Source: Nymphaea colorata
Taxonomy: Eukaryota > Streptophyta > Magnoliopsida > Nymphaeales > Nymphaeaceae
Length of the DNA stretch: 64,000 nucleotides
Reading direction: 5' to 3'
Assembly: GCF_008831285.2 (NCBI RefSeq)
Contig: NW_022204507.1
Coordinates: 6,034,174-6,098,173 of the forward strand
Shown: piece by piece, positions 1 through 13,076 of the stretch
Position numbering within the stretch: position 1 is the stretch's first letter
How the letters are laid out: each line of letters opens with the position of its first letter
Notes under the pieces: model-generated
What the model was told of the DNA's origin: nothing
Databases searched by the model: none
What the model saw: the letters and a program-made list of their open reading frames with translations, nothing else
Made by a program: the position numbers and the translations under genes

Positions 1-1633
1 ATAGAATATAAATCTTTCTTTGGATGAAAAAAAAATTCTCATGACTAAATTCATGTATGTCACACATATATATGTAAGTAGGCAGTGAGCAAACGAGTGC
101 CTTAGGCACCGAGTGTCAAGTGAGTTAAGATGAAATGGACAAAACCTATAAAACTTTTAAAATGAGATATGGGCTTTTGTGGATATTGTATGTTGCACTA
201 ATAAATAAGTCAACCTAAATGAAAGATGAAGAATAATCCATGCTTCCTCATTGTGTAAGTTCCAACAAATATACAAGGATTTGATGTCAAATCATGTGTT
301 TACTTTGACTGCTCTTATGGACTCTTAACTATGTTCATAGAAAACAAATTAGCATTGATACTTTACTATGCTGCCTAAAGATACGACGGATTTAATTGAA
401 TATGACGTATTTTTTCAAAGAAAAAACAGCTAGTTCAAAATTTGTTGAATATATGTAAAGGATGAAGATCATTTGTCAATAAACTAGTGCTCATATTTAC
501 TGTCAGGAAAGTTGAATCACCGAAAGAGAGACTTGATTCAATAGAAAATATAAAGCATAGTGTGAGAACTTAGTCTGAGACATTTAACATCATCAAGTGA
601 TGAGGGATTGAATGTGTTGAGGCTCATGTAGATTAATTTTTTATCTAGGGCACAACAAGCTATCCATGAAGCATACGACCGCATGATAATTTTTTTTTGT
701 AGGTGACGCCACCGTGTTACTCTAACCAATACATTATTGGTCAGTTTTACTTTACTCACGGGTCGCAAGATCCTATAGCCAGTATGTTGAATAGTAATGC
801 ATACCTAAACCACCCTAGAAATATTCATGTCTCCTTGCTTATCACGTGTGAGTGGAAGAATGATGGACTTCATGTCTGAGTCTGCCCATGATGGGCAGGG
901 CCCAAGCTTATGAGCCAAGTACTGTATCACTCGTTTGCCATTTTCAATTTGATTGAAAACTTAAAATTTGATGAGTAACGGGTAACAAAAGAAGATAGTG
1001 TGGGGTATGGCAATCGACAAAAAATGGAAAGTATCCATGGTAGGAGAGGGAAGCAACTCTTCTAGTTGATTGCTGAGAGAATGCGGTAAGGATTGTGAAG
1101 TTGGGTGTTCCCTGGACTGAGAGTATGTCATCCCTGTCGAGTCACCATAGCTGGTCTACATCCACCACAAATTGGAAGTAACCAAAACTAAGCTGTTTTC
1201 TAATATGGATTGTAGCCTATTCAATACCATTAAAACTATTTTATGCTTTTGATGTGTCCATAAATAACGAAGTAAAAAGTAACAAATGTGATAATGGCAG
1301 TCAGATATCATGTCGAAAGGAATGCACGAGAGATGGAGAGAGAGGGAGAGGCCGAAGCACAAAAGGTTTATATGGTTCAGCCCAACGGCCAACAAATCCA
1401 GCTGCTATGGGTCATCCCACCTGAAAAATTTTCCAGTAAAAGGGGTCAGACATAACAAATCGTCAGTACATGGTCATGAAACGGCCACCTGAATGAAAAA
1501 GTACTGTTAATTATAGTAAGTAAATGTACATGTTTCCAAACAATATTAATTATTCTATGTAGATATGAATAAACGAATCATTTCAAAAGAATTTAAAGCA
1601 TACATATTAAGTCTTCCACCTCAAGACAACACA

Positions 1634-1679
<46 letters not shown>

Positions 1680-3180
1680 AAAGTATTATCCTTCTAACCA
1701 TTTTTTTATCTTTTAAATGCATGAATTAGTGAAAATTCAATTTTAGTTTTCTATATTTCTGCAGACCACATATAGCAAACTTGCAAACACTACATTCCCA
1801 CAAATTTAAAAAACGTACTAAAGTTTGAGACGTATAACTTGTTATATATGCATTCAATAAGTTATCATTTCCATGTGAAGTCGATACTTTTGTTGTGAAT
1901 CAAGTTCTCCTTCTATTTGCATATTAAGTACTAAGAAGATTGCATGGTGAACTACTATTATGAGCATCATGTTGTCATGAATCGGCAGTGTGATTTACAA
2001 TAAAATTGTGCAAGAAACAATACATTAGCTTGTTTTATTTAAATCAGGGTTAAAATGAAAATTATAGTTAAATTTTCTACTTAGGAGATCAAGTTTTATA
2101 AATCAAATACTTTTTCTAGTCTTGATGTCAAACCAAGAATGTGAATGGCTAAATAGTTTCTCTGTAGTGCTAATAGATTAAATACCCAATTAAATATTGA
2201 ATTCTGATGTATGATTATAATGGCCTTGATATATATGGAGCTGATAGTCCTATAATATATAGCTAGATAACTTCTGCGACCAACGATGTTATTTACATAT
2301 AAATCCATGCTTGCTATTAAATAGGAAGGACACTTTGATTTTCATACATAATACATAAAATTCAAGTGAAGTAATTATCTACCTAACTTGTGACACTTGG
2401 AATGGGTCACTCTCATCATCAAGTGCACCGCTCCCAATGGAATCACATATCGAACCTAAACAATCCCATGGCGCAGATAATATTAATGTTAACATTTTCG
2501 CAGCATATTATACATGTTAATGTGCTTTGTAAAAAACAGCGTCAGATGCTTATCTGGAAGTAGAGAAAACAAGAGTATATAATTGTTTGGTTGACAAATG
2601 TATTTTTGTCCCAAACGATAGAACCAAAAATGAATATTCGTCTATTGCCCTAGCACATCTTTGTTAAATCTACTCCATGCATGCCTTTGGATCATCAACA
2701 GCCAAGCTAACATTATGCTTTTGATGTTCTCATCACAACAAGTCGAGCAAGCATATCAAACTATGGAACAAATGCCCATCCTCGATGCAGATATTAAGGC
2801 AAACGCCCATCCAAGACGGCATTATACAGCTTGTAGCATCATTCTATCACATGAAAAACGATAACACAATCCTAGCAATGGTATAACATGACCAATAGTA
2901 AAAGAAAACTAATCTTATAGCACAATGTATAATAAGCAATTAAAATAATAATTCTCACGGCCTAACATGTCATAGCACAAATCAATGCAAAAAAGAATAT
3001 TTTCTCAAAGCTTGCTGCAAGTTTGAAACATGTGGACTAACAACAGCCACTTGGGGGCTGTAACCCTGTCTAAAACTAGGGTTTGTCCAAGACTGGAGCT
3101 AAAAACATAACCTGGAAAGAACGGACCTCCCTAAATAGGAACCAAATCCTCTACACTCAATAGCCTTCAGCAAGGAGGAA
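1..3180. other. AT-rich intergenic DNA, no gene recognised
   Basis: I see no coding region with recognisable protein motifs on either strand here. Reading frames are short, AT-biased and unlike any family I know. The stretch includes an (AT)n microsatellite at 1637-1676. No promoter or RNA gene could be supported. Confidence 0.6.
1637..1676. repeat. (AT)n microsatellite
   Basis: About 20 uninterrupted AT dinucleotides. A simple-sequence repeat of this length is usually polymorphic between individuals. Confidence 0.95.
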
Positions 3181-3674
3181 GGAGAAGAGGGTAATTAAAG
3201 AATAAGAAAGATGAAAGGCTTCCTTTGATAGAGCAGGGAAGCTCTCTCTCTCCCCCCCCCTTCTCTGTGATCACCTTCTCTCTTTTTTTCTCTTCCTCGC
3301 ACAACAAAGTATGAATTTTGGAGGAACCTTTGAGGTTGTTTTCCCACACACCACCAAAGCCTCCCAAGTCTAGGGTAGTAGCTACAATGGTATAATATGG
3401 AAACGAGCTCATGAGATAGAGAGGAAGTGAGAATGAAGCACACAAGAAATACACGGTTTAGCCATATGAAGCTGGTTATGTGCACACCCCCATGCATGTA
3501 ATGATCAAAATCTTCTTGTTAAAGTTAAAAAAAAAAAATTAAAAAAATAAAGATGGAATTGTAAAAGTATTAAAGTACTAAAATGTTCATACCTTTATAA
3601 CAAAGTTTCTAAAATAGCTCATCTCCGGTCTTTCTTTTTTGCATGCATAATTGTTGAGTAAATCTCATATATAA

Positions 3675-3725
<51 letters not shown>
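3675..3725. repeat. compound (CA)n(TA)n(GA)n microsatellite
   Basis: Three dinucleotide runs follow one another: CA, then TA, then GA. An open reading frame on the minus strand across this site is only the translation of the repeat. Confidence 0.95.
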
Positions 3726-4027
3726 CAGAAACACACACAAAAACAGACATGCACTAACAGGCACGCACAAAAGATAATTGAATGAGAGTGTTGAAACCAA
3801 CTTTCATTTCATGCAAATTAACTTGCAAAACAAGTGTCAATGCATCCTTTATGTTAGTCCTTATTTGCCATAAAGAGTACTCATCCCAATAACTAATTAA
3901 AATTCCATATATTATTGGTCATCAACATGGAATTTCTTAAAGTCCTGAAGAACTTTCATAATCAAGTACTTTAAGGTCAAGCTATTAAATTTCTTCAATT
4001 ATCCGTGGTTTTAAAATAGTTTTAACA

Positions 4028-4228
4028 TTATTTCTGCTGATCTGCTCCACCAATCATATGCCACAAAGGTTTATTTGCACAATGGTGGTCGATTTCTCCA
4101 CAATTTGGATTTAAGGCCAGGGATAATAAGGCATCTACAGTGCCAAACACCACATTAGCCTCGACCTTATCTGGCTTAATCTCTAAGACAGCACTCGCAT
4201 CTGAGACCATCGGGTCTTGCCCTATCAA
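4028..4228 (-). other. unassigned short ORF (possible exon or gene fragment)
   Basis: A 66-codon minus-strand frame with balanced, non-repetitive composition (segments such as IGQDPMVSDASAVLEIKPDK and NVVFGTVDALLSLALNPNCG). That is unlike the AT-biased frames around it. I do not recognise the family. It could be an exon or captured fragment of a host gene, or chance. No flanking exon could be joined to it with confidence. Confidence 0.15.
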
Positions 4229-4229
4229 A

Positions 4230-6510
4230 GTCCAGTAAGGTCATCTCACAAACACATACACGAGATTGGACCATTGTTTTGTATAATTACAAGTAATCTC
4301 TCATTTCCATCATAAACACATAGGTGATAGTCTTTTGAAAACATAGGTGTTCATCAACACAACAAGCATTAAGTCTGTTAGGTTCACAAGTAACAAAGGC
4401 ATGGCATGGTAATTGAGCCGTCATGAACACAGTCCATATATGCATCAATTCTTCTAATTATATATTTTTCAATCCAAAATATAATGTTATTCTTAATTGT
4501 CGAAGCATGACTAGGTTCACTAATAAATGCTTGATAGTAATATGAAATCATCTAACAAACAAATGTCATACACGGGGAGTATTAGCATTTAACAAGCGAC
4601 AAACAATACTGACCATGAAACTAATACATGCTTATTTGCAGATTGAAAATATGAGGACAGACATGAACAAAGTGCGAGATGTCACTAAACCATCATAAAC
4701 AGGCATTGCTCTATAATTCATTAGGCACTAGGACTACAATGCCCTATACGTTAACTACTCTAGAGCCTTCTAGATCCTACATCTTGCAACTTGGGTTACA
4801 GGATCTTGCAAAAATAAGAGGTTGATACATTGTAGCTAACATCGTGTTATGGTGTATGCTACGCATGCTAACGGTAGCATAACAGCATTATATGCAGTAT
4901 ATATCAATACTGCATATAGATATTCACTAGCATGAGGTATTGTATAAAACCTGTTTGAGGGTCGGATAAATATTCACTAGCATGAGGTTTTCAAGGGTAT
5001 AGACTATGGGGCATAGATCCTTCCCCATTCTTCCAACTTGCAAAATTTTTATGATTTTATTAGTTTAATTTAAAAAACCTTAGGATTTCAAGTGGTCTAG
5101 CCTCATGTTTATGATTTGATGAGCTTTAATTAACCATGCATTAGTCCTAGTTTACATTAGAATTACCTAAACCCTAACGCTCCATACCCAAACTTAATAT
5201 GAGCCATAATGGTGTCTAGAGTGAGGTTCACATTCTTTCTTTATTAACTCTAGCCAAGTTAGCATGTAACATCGTAATTCAAATTGCAGAACTCATAATC
5301 ATATGTACAACTAAACCCCACATTGAGCTCTCCCTTCTCTTTTTTTTTTAATTACCAAAACTTGAATTGGAATGAAATCTCAGTCCTAAGAAGTAGGAAA
5401 CCTACCTGGGTGTGGCCATTAGCCTCCTTCTTCCTTTCCTCCTCCTCCATAATTCTATCTTTCTTTCTTTCATTTCATCCGTCTCTATATATCTCTGCGC
5501 CCCCCCTTAATTACTCGCCCTCACTGTCTCTTACTTTCCATCTTTTCCCTTCACATTGAGAGTGGGTTGCAGGCGCCACAGGGTGCACACAAGATATATA
5601 TGCCAAAAACAAAGCAGGGTAGGAGCTGGGTATTTTGGAAATTATTTAAAACGAAATTTCCATTTTAATCTTTTAACTTTTTTAGTTTCCTTTTTTGTCC
5701 TGGCGAAAGGTTCTCTTTGTATACTATGCAGGGGCATTTGGTCATTAAGCATGCCGGCATAAAAAAAAATTGAGCACCAGCCGGCTCATATAACCAGATC
5801 GGCTTCACGTCGAGTGTTATAGCAATCCTATTATAATTTATTCTGATTTTTATGATTGTTAAATGATGGCATGTAACCAAGGGTTAAGTGGCTTATTAAC
5901 TAACCAACATGTAACTCAGCTATTAATTTCAATGGCCACATAAAAGCTCTGAGCTAGATGAGCCTATGCATTGTCACCTGAGGTTCAGGTTCAAAATAAG
6001 CTAGAAATGCTGGATAACATAACTACAATGATATTCAAAATCCTTTCTTTTTTCTAGACGAAAGAGAGAATCAACAGGGTTGGCCATACACACATATTCA
6101 TCAAACAGAACTTAAGGTGAACCCCCATGCATGACGATATTAACTCGCAGCATGATTCTATCATGAGCAATATGTTAACACATGCATGAAAAATGTATAT
6201 TGGCAAATAAATTATGTAGTACTGAAATCAACCACTCAAGCTTTATACAATGGTGCAACATGGTCAACAGTAAAAAATGGAAAAAAAAAAAACTAATCTT
6301 ATAGCATGATATATAAGCACTATGTTTCTAGGTCATATGGGATGTTTTATGGCACCAAGTTGATGGTGCACCAAATTGATGTGGCACCAAGTTGAGGACC
6401 TTGGAAGTTGTAGCCGTAGGGGTTTTATGACTCTGGTGCTTTACTATAAGTTAATATTTAAAGAAAAAAAAAGAAACTTCAAGAATCAACTCCAAAAGTG
6501 GGGCGCACCA
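4230..6510. other. intergenic DNA, no gene recognised
   Basis: No recognisable gene on either strand. There is a CT-rich stretch near 5320-5560 and short local duplications, for example the words attcactagcatgaggt near 4920 and 4970. Nothing supports a coding or RNA gene. Confidence 0.55.
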
Positions 6511-7125
6511 TAAAAGTAGGCCTGGGCATTGGGTTGGATATGGTCAGCCCGCTACCCGGCCCGATTATTAACGGGCCGGGCCGGGTACCGGGCTGGGTCA
6601 ACCATGTCCGAGGCCCGACCCAGACCGTTTTGCTGACTACCGGGCCGGGCCGGGGCGGGGTGGATCGGGCCAGGCCCGTTCGGTTTTTAATCGTTGTCGT
6701 GCTACATAGATATTTCTGCTCAAGAATTATACGAAAGTAGATGTTGCAAATGCTGATGAAAGGAAAAAGATATACATCAAGAACTTGTAACGTTTGCTCT
6801 AAAAGTGAAACGACATGGCCCATTGAAAAAGATATACATTCAGCCTGTTAAATGAACCCACGTCTACCAAAAAAAAGGTAGTGTTCAAAGCAATTTTCAC
6901 CCATTGCACTCTCAAAAAGATGGAACCATACCAGACTGTAACTTCTTCAGGCAAAGAAAGGGAGCAGCAACAAGCAACAACGAAGGAAAAAATAACAAAA
7001 CAGCCAACAATTGAGGAAGGAACAAAAACCAAACAAAAAATTTCCAACAATTGAAACTATTACTTCAAGAACCTGCCTCACTATCACACAAGACAGCCTT
7101 CTGTCGTTAACAAGACAGCCAACAA

Positions 7126-7400
7126 TTGAATGTGGCATGTTCACACTAATACAACCACCATCACCATCATTTGAATTAACAAAAGCATCATTAGAAATAA
7201 AATTAACTTGAATGTGGCATGTTCACACTAATACCACCACCACCACCATCATTTGAATTAACAAAAGCATCATTTGGAAATAAAATTAACTTGAATGTGG
7301 CATGTTCACACTAATACAGCGACCACCACCATCATTTGAATTAATAAAAGCATCATTTAGAAATAAAATTAACTTGAATGTGGCATGTTCAAACTAAATG
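7126..7400. repeat. 83-bp tandem repeat, about 3.3 copies
   Basis: The word ttgaatgtggcatgttcaca recurs at 7126, 7208, 7291 and, with a substitution, 7374. Each unit carries a short CAC/CCA-rich core (aaccaccatcaccatcattt and variants). The array lies between the GC-rich hAT terminus and the transposase, so it is probably internal to the hAT element. Confidence 0.9.
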
Positions 7401-7654
7401 TCTTCAAAGTCCATCAGCAACCTTGAAATGTCCATCTACAATTTAACATGAAAAAGAAATGTTAATAAAAATTAACATGTGCTTGTATGCATGGAATAAT
7501 AAACATTAATTAAAAATTAATGTGATAATCATGCATTGGATTAACTTTCCTCGTCAGAATGGTTCTCTGCGTCATGAGAACTGTAACACATGTTAATTTA
7601 AGCACACTACTATGTTAATATGTAAAATAAATTAGAAAATACACTATGAACATC

Positions 7655-8026
7655 TTACCTTTCACCCAAGTTGTATGCATCATGAATCCAACTCTGTGTG
7701 CAGATTAATGGTTCCACATTTTCAGGAGTAGTTGAGCATCGATAGTCATTAAGAATTCTTCCTGCTATACTGAATACAGATTCTGCAGCAACTTTAGATA
7801 CAGGAATGGCTAATACATCTCGAGTCATTTTTGCTACAATTTTATATTTACTTTCATTTGTCTTCCACCAAGATAATATGTTGAACTCTGCATTATGTGC
7901 AATTTCTTCCATTGGATCCATCAAATATTTGTCCAGATATGTGTGAGCTATTACATGAGAGACAGAGCCGAAATATGCTTTGAACCCACTTCTATCCGTA
8001 CTTCTATACTCTTCTGTTGCAATCAA
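7655..8026 (-). pseudogene. hAT transposase C-terminal fragment (hATC dimerisation domain)
   Basis: This frame encodes the C-terminal region of a hAT-superfamily transposase, the segment that mediates dimerisation and closes the RNase H-like fold. Visible family features are FNILSWWKTNESKYKIVAKM, ARDVLAIPVS-like text reading MTRDVLAIPVSKVAAESVFS, GRILNDYRCSTTPENVEPLI and a terminal CTQSWI. Full-length plant hAT transposases run 600-700 residues and start with a BED zinc finger. Only about 120 residues remain here and I found no catalytic core upstream (above 8030). The first residues of the frame are not a real start. The GC-rich hAT terminus lies about 1.1 kb downstream on the same strand. 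I call it a truncated, non-functional copy with good confidence in the family. Confidence 0.8.
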
Positions 8027-8110
8027 GGTACTAGTGTATGCATTGTCCCTTTACATATTACTTTTGTCACTATCATCATACATGTTTTTATATTCAACAT
8101 ACAATCATAA

Positions 8111-8736
8111 AAAATGTAACCTTAGAATTAAAATGCTAATCATGCCAATATTTTTGCATTAAAAAGTACAAATTGCCTAATATTTCTACTTTAAGGGATT
8201 AAAATTTTTCAGTGCTTTATCGTATGTGCATGACAATTTCCGGCCATCACATAGTAAGCAGGTGCCCATCTTTTTATGATTTACCTTTCAATTTATCATG
8301 GAAACTTAGATAAGTTTGTCAAAAAAAAAATTCAAGAGACTTTATTTTAAATGACCACTTTTCTGATTCACTTGGAAAATCTTGAAACTATGAAACACAT
8401 TAAGACAATTCCCACAGAATTACATTTCTGAAAAAGATCACTAATATGGCACCTTCAAAACAAGATACCATGTATGGCGATGTTTTTTTTTTTTTTGGGG
8501 GGGGGGATCAAGAGTACAAATTAAATTAAGTTTAAATTGCAAGTTTTAGATTGAAAATATTTAAATTGTCATTATACGTTTGAATTTTCATGTATGAAAG
8601 GTGCGATTTTAAATGATAAATGAAATGAGTGCATCACTCTAGTGACGTCTGTCACTCTGGTAGGCTGGAGGAGTCCAGCTTTTACCAAATTTGCCTTAGG
8701 ATTGAAATTGGATTTGGATTTCATTTTTGTAACCAA

Positions 8737-8769
<33 letters not shown>

Positions 8770-10862
8770 GTCAATAAACTAATATTATAATGGTTAAATT
8801 TGAATTTCATTCAGAAACTGCTTATTTAATTTAATCCTAAGGTATTTTGATACAATTATTTTAAATTAAAGGATAGACATATTAGATCAAGTGCCACGGA
8901 ATTGGAAGTGAAATTTCACCCAGAGAAAAGTTCCTTGGTAAAGGGTGGAAGAGTTGAAATTTCAGCTCATCTTAAAATGAAGTGTGTTTGATGAGCTAGA
9001 ACAGATGTTTTTTGGTGTTTGATGGCTATGTGAGGGAAGAAAAGAAAAACACTTAATTAACTAACTATTACAAACATAATTAACTAACTAGAACACATGA
9101 ATTTTCTCTGCTTGAACGCTGGGATTTGGGGAAATTTCACCCGAAAAAAAGTCAGACCCTATAGGCTCCCACTTTTGACCGTAAAGGCTTGGTTCAGACG
9201 CTTTCTCTGTCTTTGAGTTTCTTCACTTCTTCATCTTCTTGCAGTGCCTGCAAGTGGAGCTGAGGGAGAGGGAAAGAGGAGGAACATTGGTTGAAAGAGG
9301 GAGAGGGATGGTGTGATGAGGGAGAACGGCGAAGACGTAGTTGGATTTGGGAAAGAGGGAGAGATGGCTGGTTTAGAAAGAGAAAGGGAAAGAGAGAGAG
9401 AAAAAGAGAGGATAATGAAAAGGAAGAACGGCGCAACAGAGCGAGGAAAGGGAGGAGAAGAAGCGAGGAGAGGTGAGACTTCATAGGGTTTCTTCGTGTT
9501 TCTGGAGTTTCCTAAATGATGCCCTCTATCAGAACAGTGCTTCTCATTTTCCTTTTTCCCTTCCTTTGGAGATTGGAAACCCTATAATTCCGGTGACGGC
9601 CGAGGTGATGCTGGATACTGATTGCAAGTAGATCTTGGCTAGTCTTTGGTTTCTTCACCGTGAATTCCATCAGCGTTAGGGCGGCGACGGAACCCTGGGG
9701 CTTCGTTCTTCATACGATTTGGGAGCATGGTTGGGTTTGGGGATGAAGGTGGTCCAATTTTCCCCGCTTCGGCAAAGTGATGGATTTTCTGAGAGGGTTT
9801 TAGTGTTTCTTGGATAAGGATTTTTTTTTTCTTTTTTTCAGCATTTTTTGTGGGGGTTTTTTATTTTTTATTTTTGTTACAATTTGTTAGGATTTTCCTA
9901 ACCTCAACAACAGCATTTTTTAGTTTCTTGCGGTTCGTTTCGACTTAATTGTTACAACATCGATGGCAGGCTTTATCTGTCTTCCTTTTGTGCCACTGGT
10001 TTAAAATTTTGTTTCTCTATTAATTTTTTATAGTGATTATTCTAATATAGGTAATGTGAAGCATTAGTTTTTGCTTGTTGTTTTGGTTTGATACACACTT
10101 TCTTGTTGCTTTGTAATCATTGGAAACACAACCATAACAAAATTTATCAGCCGTAATTTCTTTTTTGTACAATGAACACAAAGTTCTTTTTTATAGAGAA
10201 AAACTTTCAAGCCATCAAACATGGCCTAGATGTGTAAAATGTAAAATTTTACCCTCCTTAGACATGTCCTAGAATTTATTGATGAAAAGTTTACCACTAA
10301 AAAATGCAAATCTGGAATGAATGTGACTGACAGCAGAAGACAAATAGGAAAATAAATTTTCTGACGCAATTTGGTGGTTACAAGGGCCGGGCACAGCATG
10401 CCAGCAAAGGAGAGAATGATTATTAAAAAAAAAGGTTTTTCATATCCTTTTTACTTTTTTTTATTTATAATTTTGTTTGTATAAAAAAAGAATAGTGTGA
10501 ATTAAAGGTATTTTAATTTCACCAGAGCACAATTTGTGCAACATATAACCAGGTTCAGGCGACAAGAGAATGTTATGGGTGCATCCACTCAAAAGCAGAG
10601 AAAAAAAAACAGAGCTTGGGGGAGAAGTTGAATGGGAACTAATTTACCTAGCTTGTAGCTCATTGTACGATTGTATCGATAACCTCCTCTCTGTACATTT
10701 CGAACCAGATGTGTTGCTGCCTTCTGTTTTTGTGAAACGCCATTAATTGGTGGCCAAGCCAGAAATTGTGCTGCCAAGGGGGAAACGCAACTGAAACTCA
10801 GCAGGGTGTACAGTTATTATGCAGACGAACTGAGAAGATGGCCTAGCTTTTGTTTTCCTTAC
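8111..10862. other. intergenic DNA with low-complexity tracts
   Basis: No gene recognised. The stretch contains a (GT)n(AT)n microsatellite at about 8737-8768 and a poly(T)/poly(G) run near 8480-8507. A GA-rich plus / CT-rich minus tract at 9270-9480 gives long but meaningless frames of Arg/Glu or Leu/Ser. The text around 9500-9800 has balanced composition but I cannot assign a coding exon. Confidence 0.5.
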
Positions 10863-11069
10863 GGGGCCTGTTTGATGTCTGAAAATATGGAAACGGAAAA
10901 AAATTTTCTGAAATAAATTTCTGGAATCGGTGAATGGGAAATAAAATTTCATATTTCCAAGACCACCTTGTGTTTGTTTACTTGGATTTATTTTTCTGGA
11001 AAGAAATTTCTTAGTTTGGTTGAAATGGTGGAAATGGTGAGGAAGAAGGGAAGGAGGGAGGAGGAAGAA

Positions 11070-11357
11070 TGTTAAAATTTGAGAGAGAAGAGGAAGGAGA
11101 GTGCACGCACGGATTTACATGGTTCGGATTTGTAAATCCTACATCCACGGCAAGAACATCATGCAGTCTTGTTTTTCATTTTTCGTTTTTCAGACTTACA
11201 AGGAATATATATACGTTGAGGAAAGATTTACAGTAATGGAATATTTCTCAACGTTCCATTAGCGGCTAGATGAGGCATGAATGGTAAGAGGAGCATAGTT
11301 AACAAGGAAGGAAAACTTGACAAATCCATGCGTGATGTTGCAACGGTTTTCTCATCA
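11070..11357 (-). repeat. copia element 1, 3' LTR
   Basis: 288 bp, beginning TGTTAAAATTTGAG and ending TTTTCTCATCA on the plus strand. It pairs with 16002-16290. The pol stop codon TGA overlaps its boundary on the minus strand. Confidence 0.93.
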
Positions 11358-12974
11358 CTCCCCCTCAAGCGGGGCGTACAAATCATGGCAGCCCCACTTG
11401 TTAATAGCATAATGTAATTCTTTTCTTGATATTGCTTTGGTTAATCCATCTGCAATTTTTCTTGAGCTCGGTGTGAAGGGAGTACTGATTTCACCATTCT
11501 GAACTTTTTCTCATATGAAATGACAATCAATTTCTATATGTTTTGTTCTCTCATGGAACACGGCATTTGCTGCGATGTGTATGGCACCTTGATTGTCGCA
11601 AGGCATTGGCATTGGAGAATTGAATTTTAAGTCAATTTCAGTTAAAAGGGTGCAAATCCAAATGATTTCACTAGCCGTAGTGGCCATCGCTCTGTACTCT
11701 GCTTCTGCACTAGACCTAGAAGTGACTCGTTGTTTCTTACTTCGCCAAGATACAAGGTTCTCACCCACGTAAATACAATAACCGGTAGTGGATTTACGAT
11801 CCATGCTTCCTCCCCAATCTGCATCAAAATATGCTCTAATGTTGACATGGCCATTTCGTTTATATAATAATCCTTGGCCAGGAGACTTTTTCAAATACTT
11901 GAGAATCCGTTCAACCATATTCCAATGTTTCTCAGTTGGATCATGCATATGTTGACTAACAAGGTTTACTGCATAGGTGATGTCGGGTCTTGTAACAGTG
12001 AGATATATAAGTTTCCCTACCAATTGTTGATATCTTGAAATTTTTGGGATGTCATTTCTCTCAATGATATCTACTTTGTGGTTGATAACCACCGGCGTAT
12101 CTGCAGGGTGACATCCAAGTTTTTCAGTTTCTTTGAGTAGATCAGTGTCATATTTTCTTTGTGACATAAACAACCCCTTCCTCGACTGAGCAATCTCTAT
12201 CCCTAGAAAATATTTTAAACTTCCCAAATCCCTTATGTCGAAGGTTTTCTGAAGCAATTCTTTTTTATCCTTGATTTTGAGACTGTTGCTACCTGTGATA
12301 ATTATGTCATCTACATATATAAGCACCAAATTAATATCATTGTCTTTCTTATTGATAAACAGAGAGTTGTTGGCTTTGCTCTTGTAGAATCCATATTGTT
12401 CGAGAGCTTTTCTCAATTTGAAGTGCCACGCTCGAGGAGATTGTTTAAGTCCGTATATCGATTTTCGTAACTTACACACTGATGTAGAGTTCTCTTGAGA
12501 CCATCCAGGAGGTAGCTTCATATATACTTATTCTTGTAAGTCACCCTGCAAAAGACATTTTTTACATCTAATTGAAATAGTGTCCAATCATAATTGCAAC
12601 CAATCGAAAGCAATATTCGAACAGTATTCATCCTGGTTACCTGGGCAAAAGTTTCTTCATAATCCAATGAGCTTAGCCTTGTATCTTTCCACTGTACCAT
12701 CGCTACTGTATTTGATTTTAAAAACCCATTTGCAACCAACTACGCGTTTTTCTTCAGACAATTGAGTAATTTCCCATGTTTGATTTTTGTTTAAGGCATC
12801 AATCTCTTCCTGCATGGCTTTGATCCAAACAGGGTTATCTTTGGCCTCCTCATATGATCTTGGTTCTACCTCTCTTTCTATGGTGGCCAAAAAATCACAG
12901 TGTTTCTCGAAAAAATTTTGAATGTCACACATTTTTCGATGGATGCATGACTGCCTTGTATGTAACATAATCAT
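11355..12974 (-). pseudogene. copia element 1 reverse transcriptase and RNase H (broken)
   Basis: The C-terminal half of the copia polyprotein, which copies the element RNA into DNA and degrades the RNA strand. Frames at 12657-12974, 12518-12739 and 11511-12521 carry it in order. Visible landmarks are GCKWVFKIKYSSDGTVERYK, FQLDVKNVF, KSIYGLKQSPRAW, the catalytic LIYVDDIIITG and FLGIEIAQS. RNase H shows DADWGG, SSAEAEYRA and CDNQGA, so its acidic residues are kept. At least two frameshifts split the reverse transcriptase near 12660-12740 and 12520. An in-frame TGA at 11511-11513 interrupts the end of RNase H. After it the frame continues through IADGLTKAISR to the polypurine tract. The YVDD and RNase H sites are intact, so decay is by frame loss rather than active-site change in this half. 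Confidence 0.9.
11358..11368 (-). other. polypurine tract, copia element 1
   Basis: On the minus strand TTGAGGGGGAG directly precedes the 3' LTR. This is the plus-strand primer site of LTR retrotransposons. Confidence 0.85.
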
Positions 12975-13076
12975 TCAAGTGCCTAGGTGCTTGAATGATT
13001 CTTTGTGATCTTCTTGGCTCAGCAACTCCAGTTGTGTTGCCTACAATTTCAACTTCATGAGCTCCCATGTTTTCGA

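Larger units (their letters stand above)
6517..8110 (-). mobile_element. hAT-type DNA transposon, 3' part
   Basis: The left boundary is the terminal motif TAGGCCTGGGCATTGGG at 6517. It is followed by a very GC-rich subterminal zone at 6530-6690 with repeated GGCCCG/CGGGCC words. Further in lie an 83-bp tandem repeat and a transposase C-terminal domain on the minus strand. The same terminal motif, inverted, ends the non-autonomous element at 60945-61742, which supports the boundary. The minus-strand transposase puts this at the element's 3' side. I could not find the other terminus or the transposase N-terminal part, so the copy looks truncated on its right side near 8.1 kb. Confidence 0.65.

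Noticed and set aside
4919-4990. Repeat of attcactagcatgaggt about 50 bp apart
   Set aside because: Too short and isolated to define an element. Likely a minor local duplication.
6479-6823. Pro/Gly-rich frames on both strands
   Set aside because: They lie in the GC-rich hAT terminal region. The composition follows the CGGGCC repeats and is not a protein.
9194-9484. Leu/Ser-rich minus-strand frame resembling a signal peptide
   Set aside because: It is a CT-rich tract. The opposite strand is equally open as Arg/Glu. No mature protein follows.
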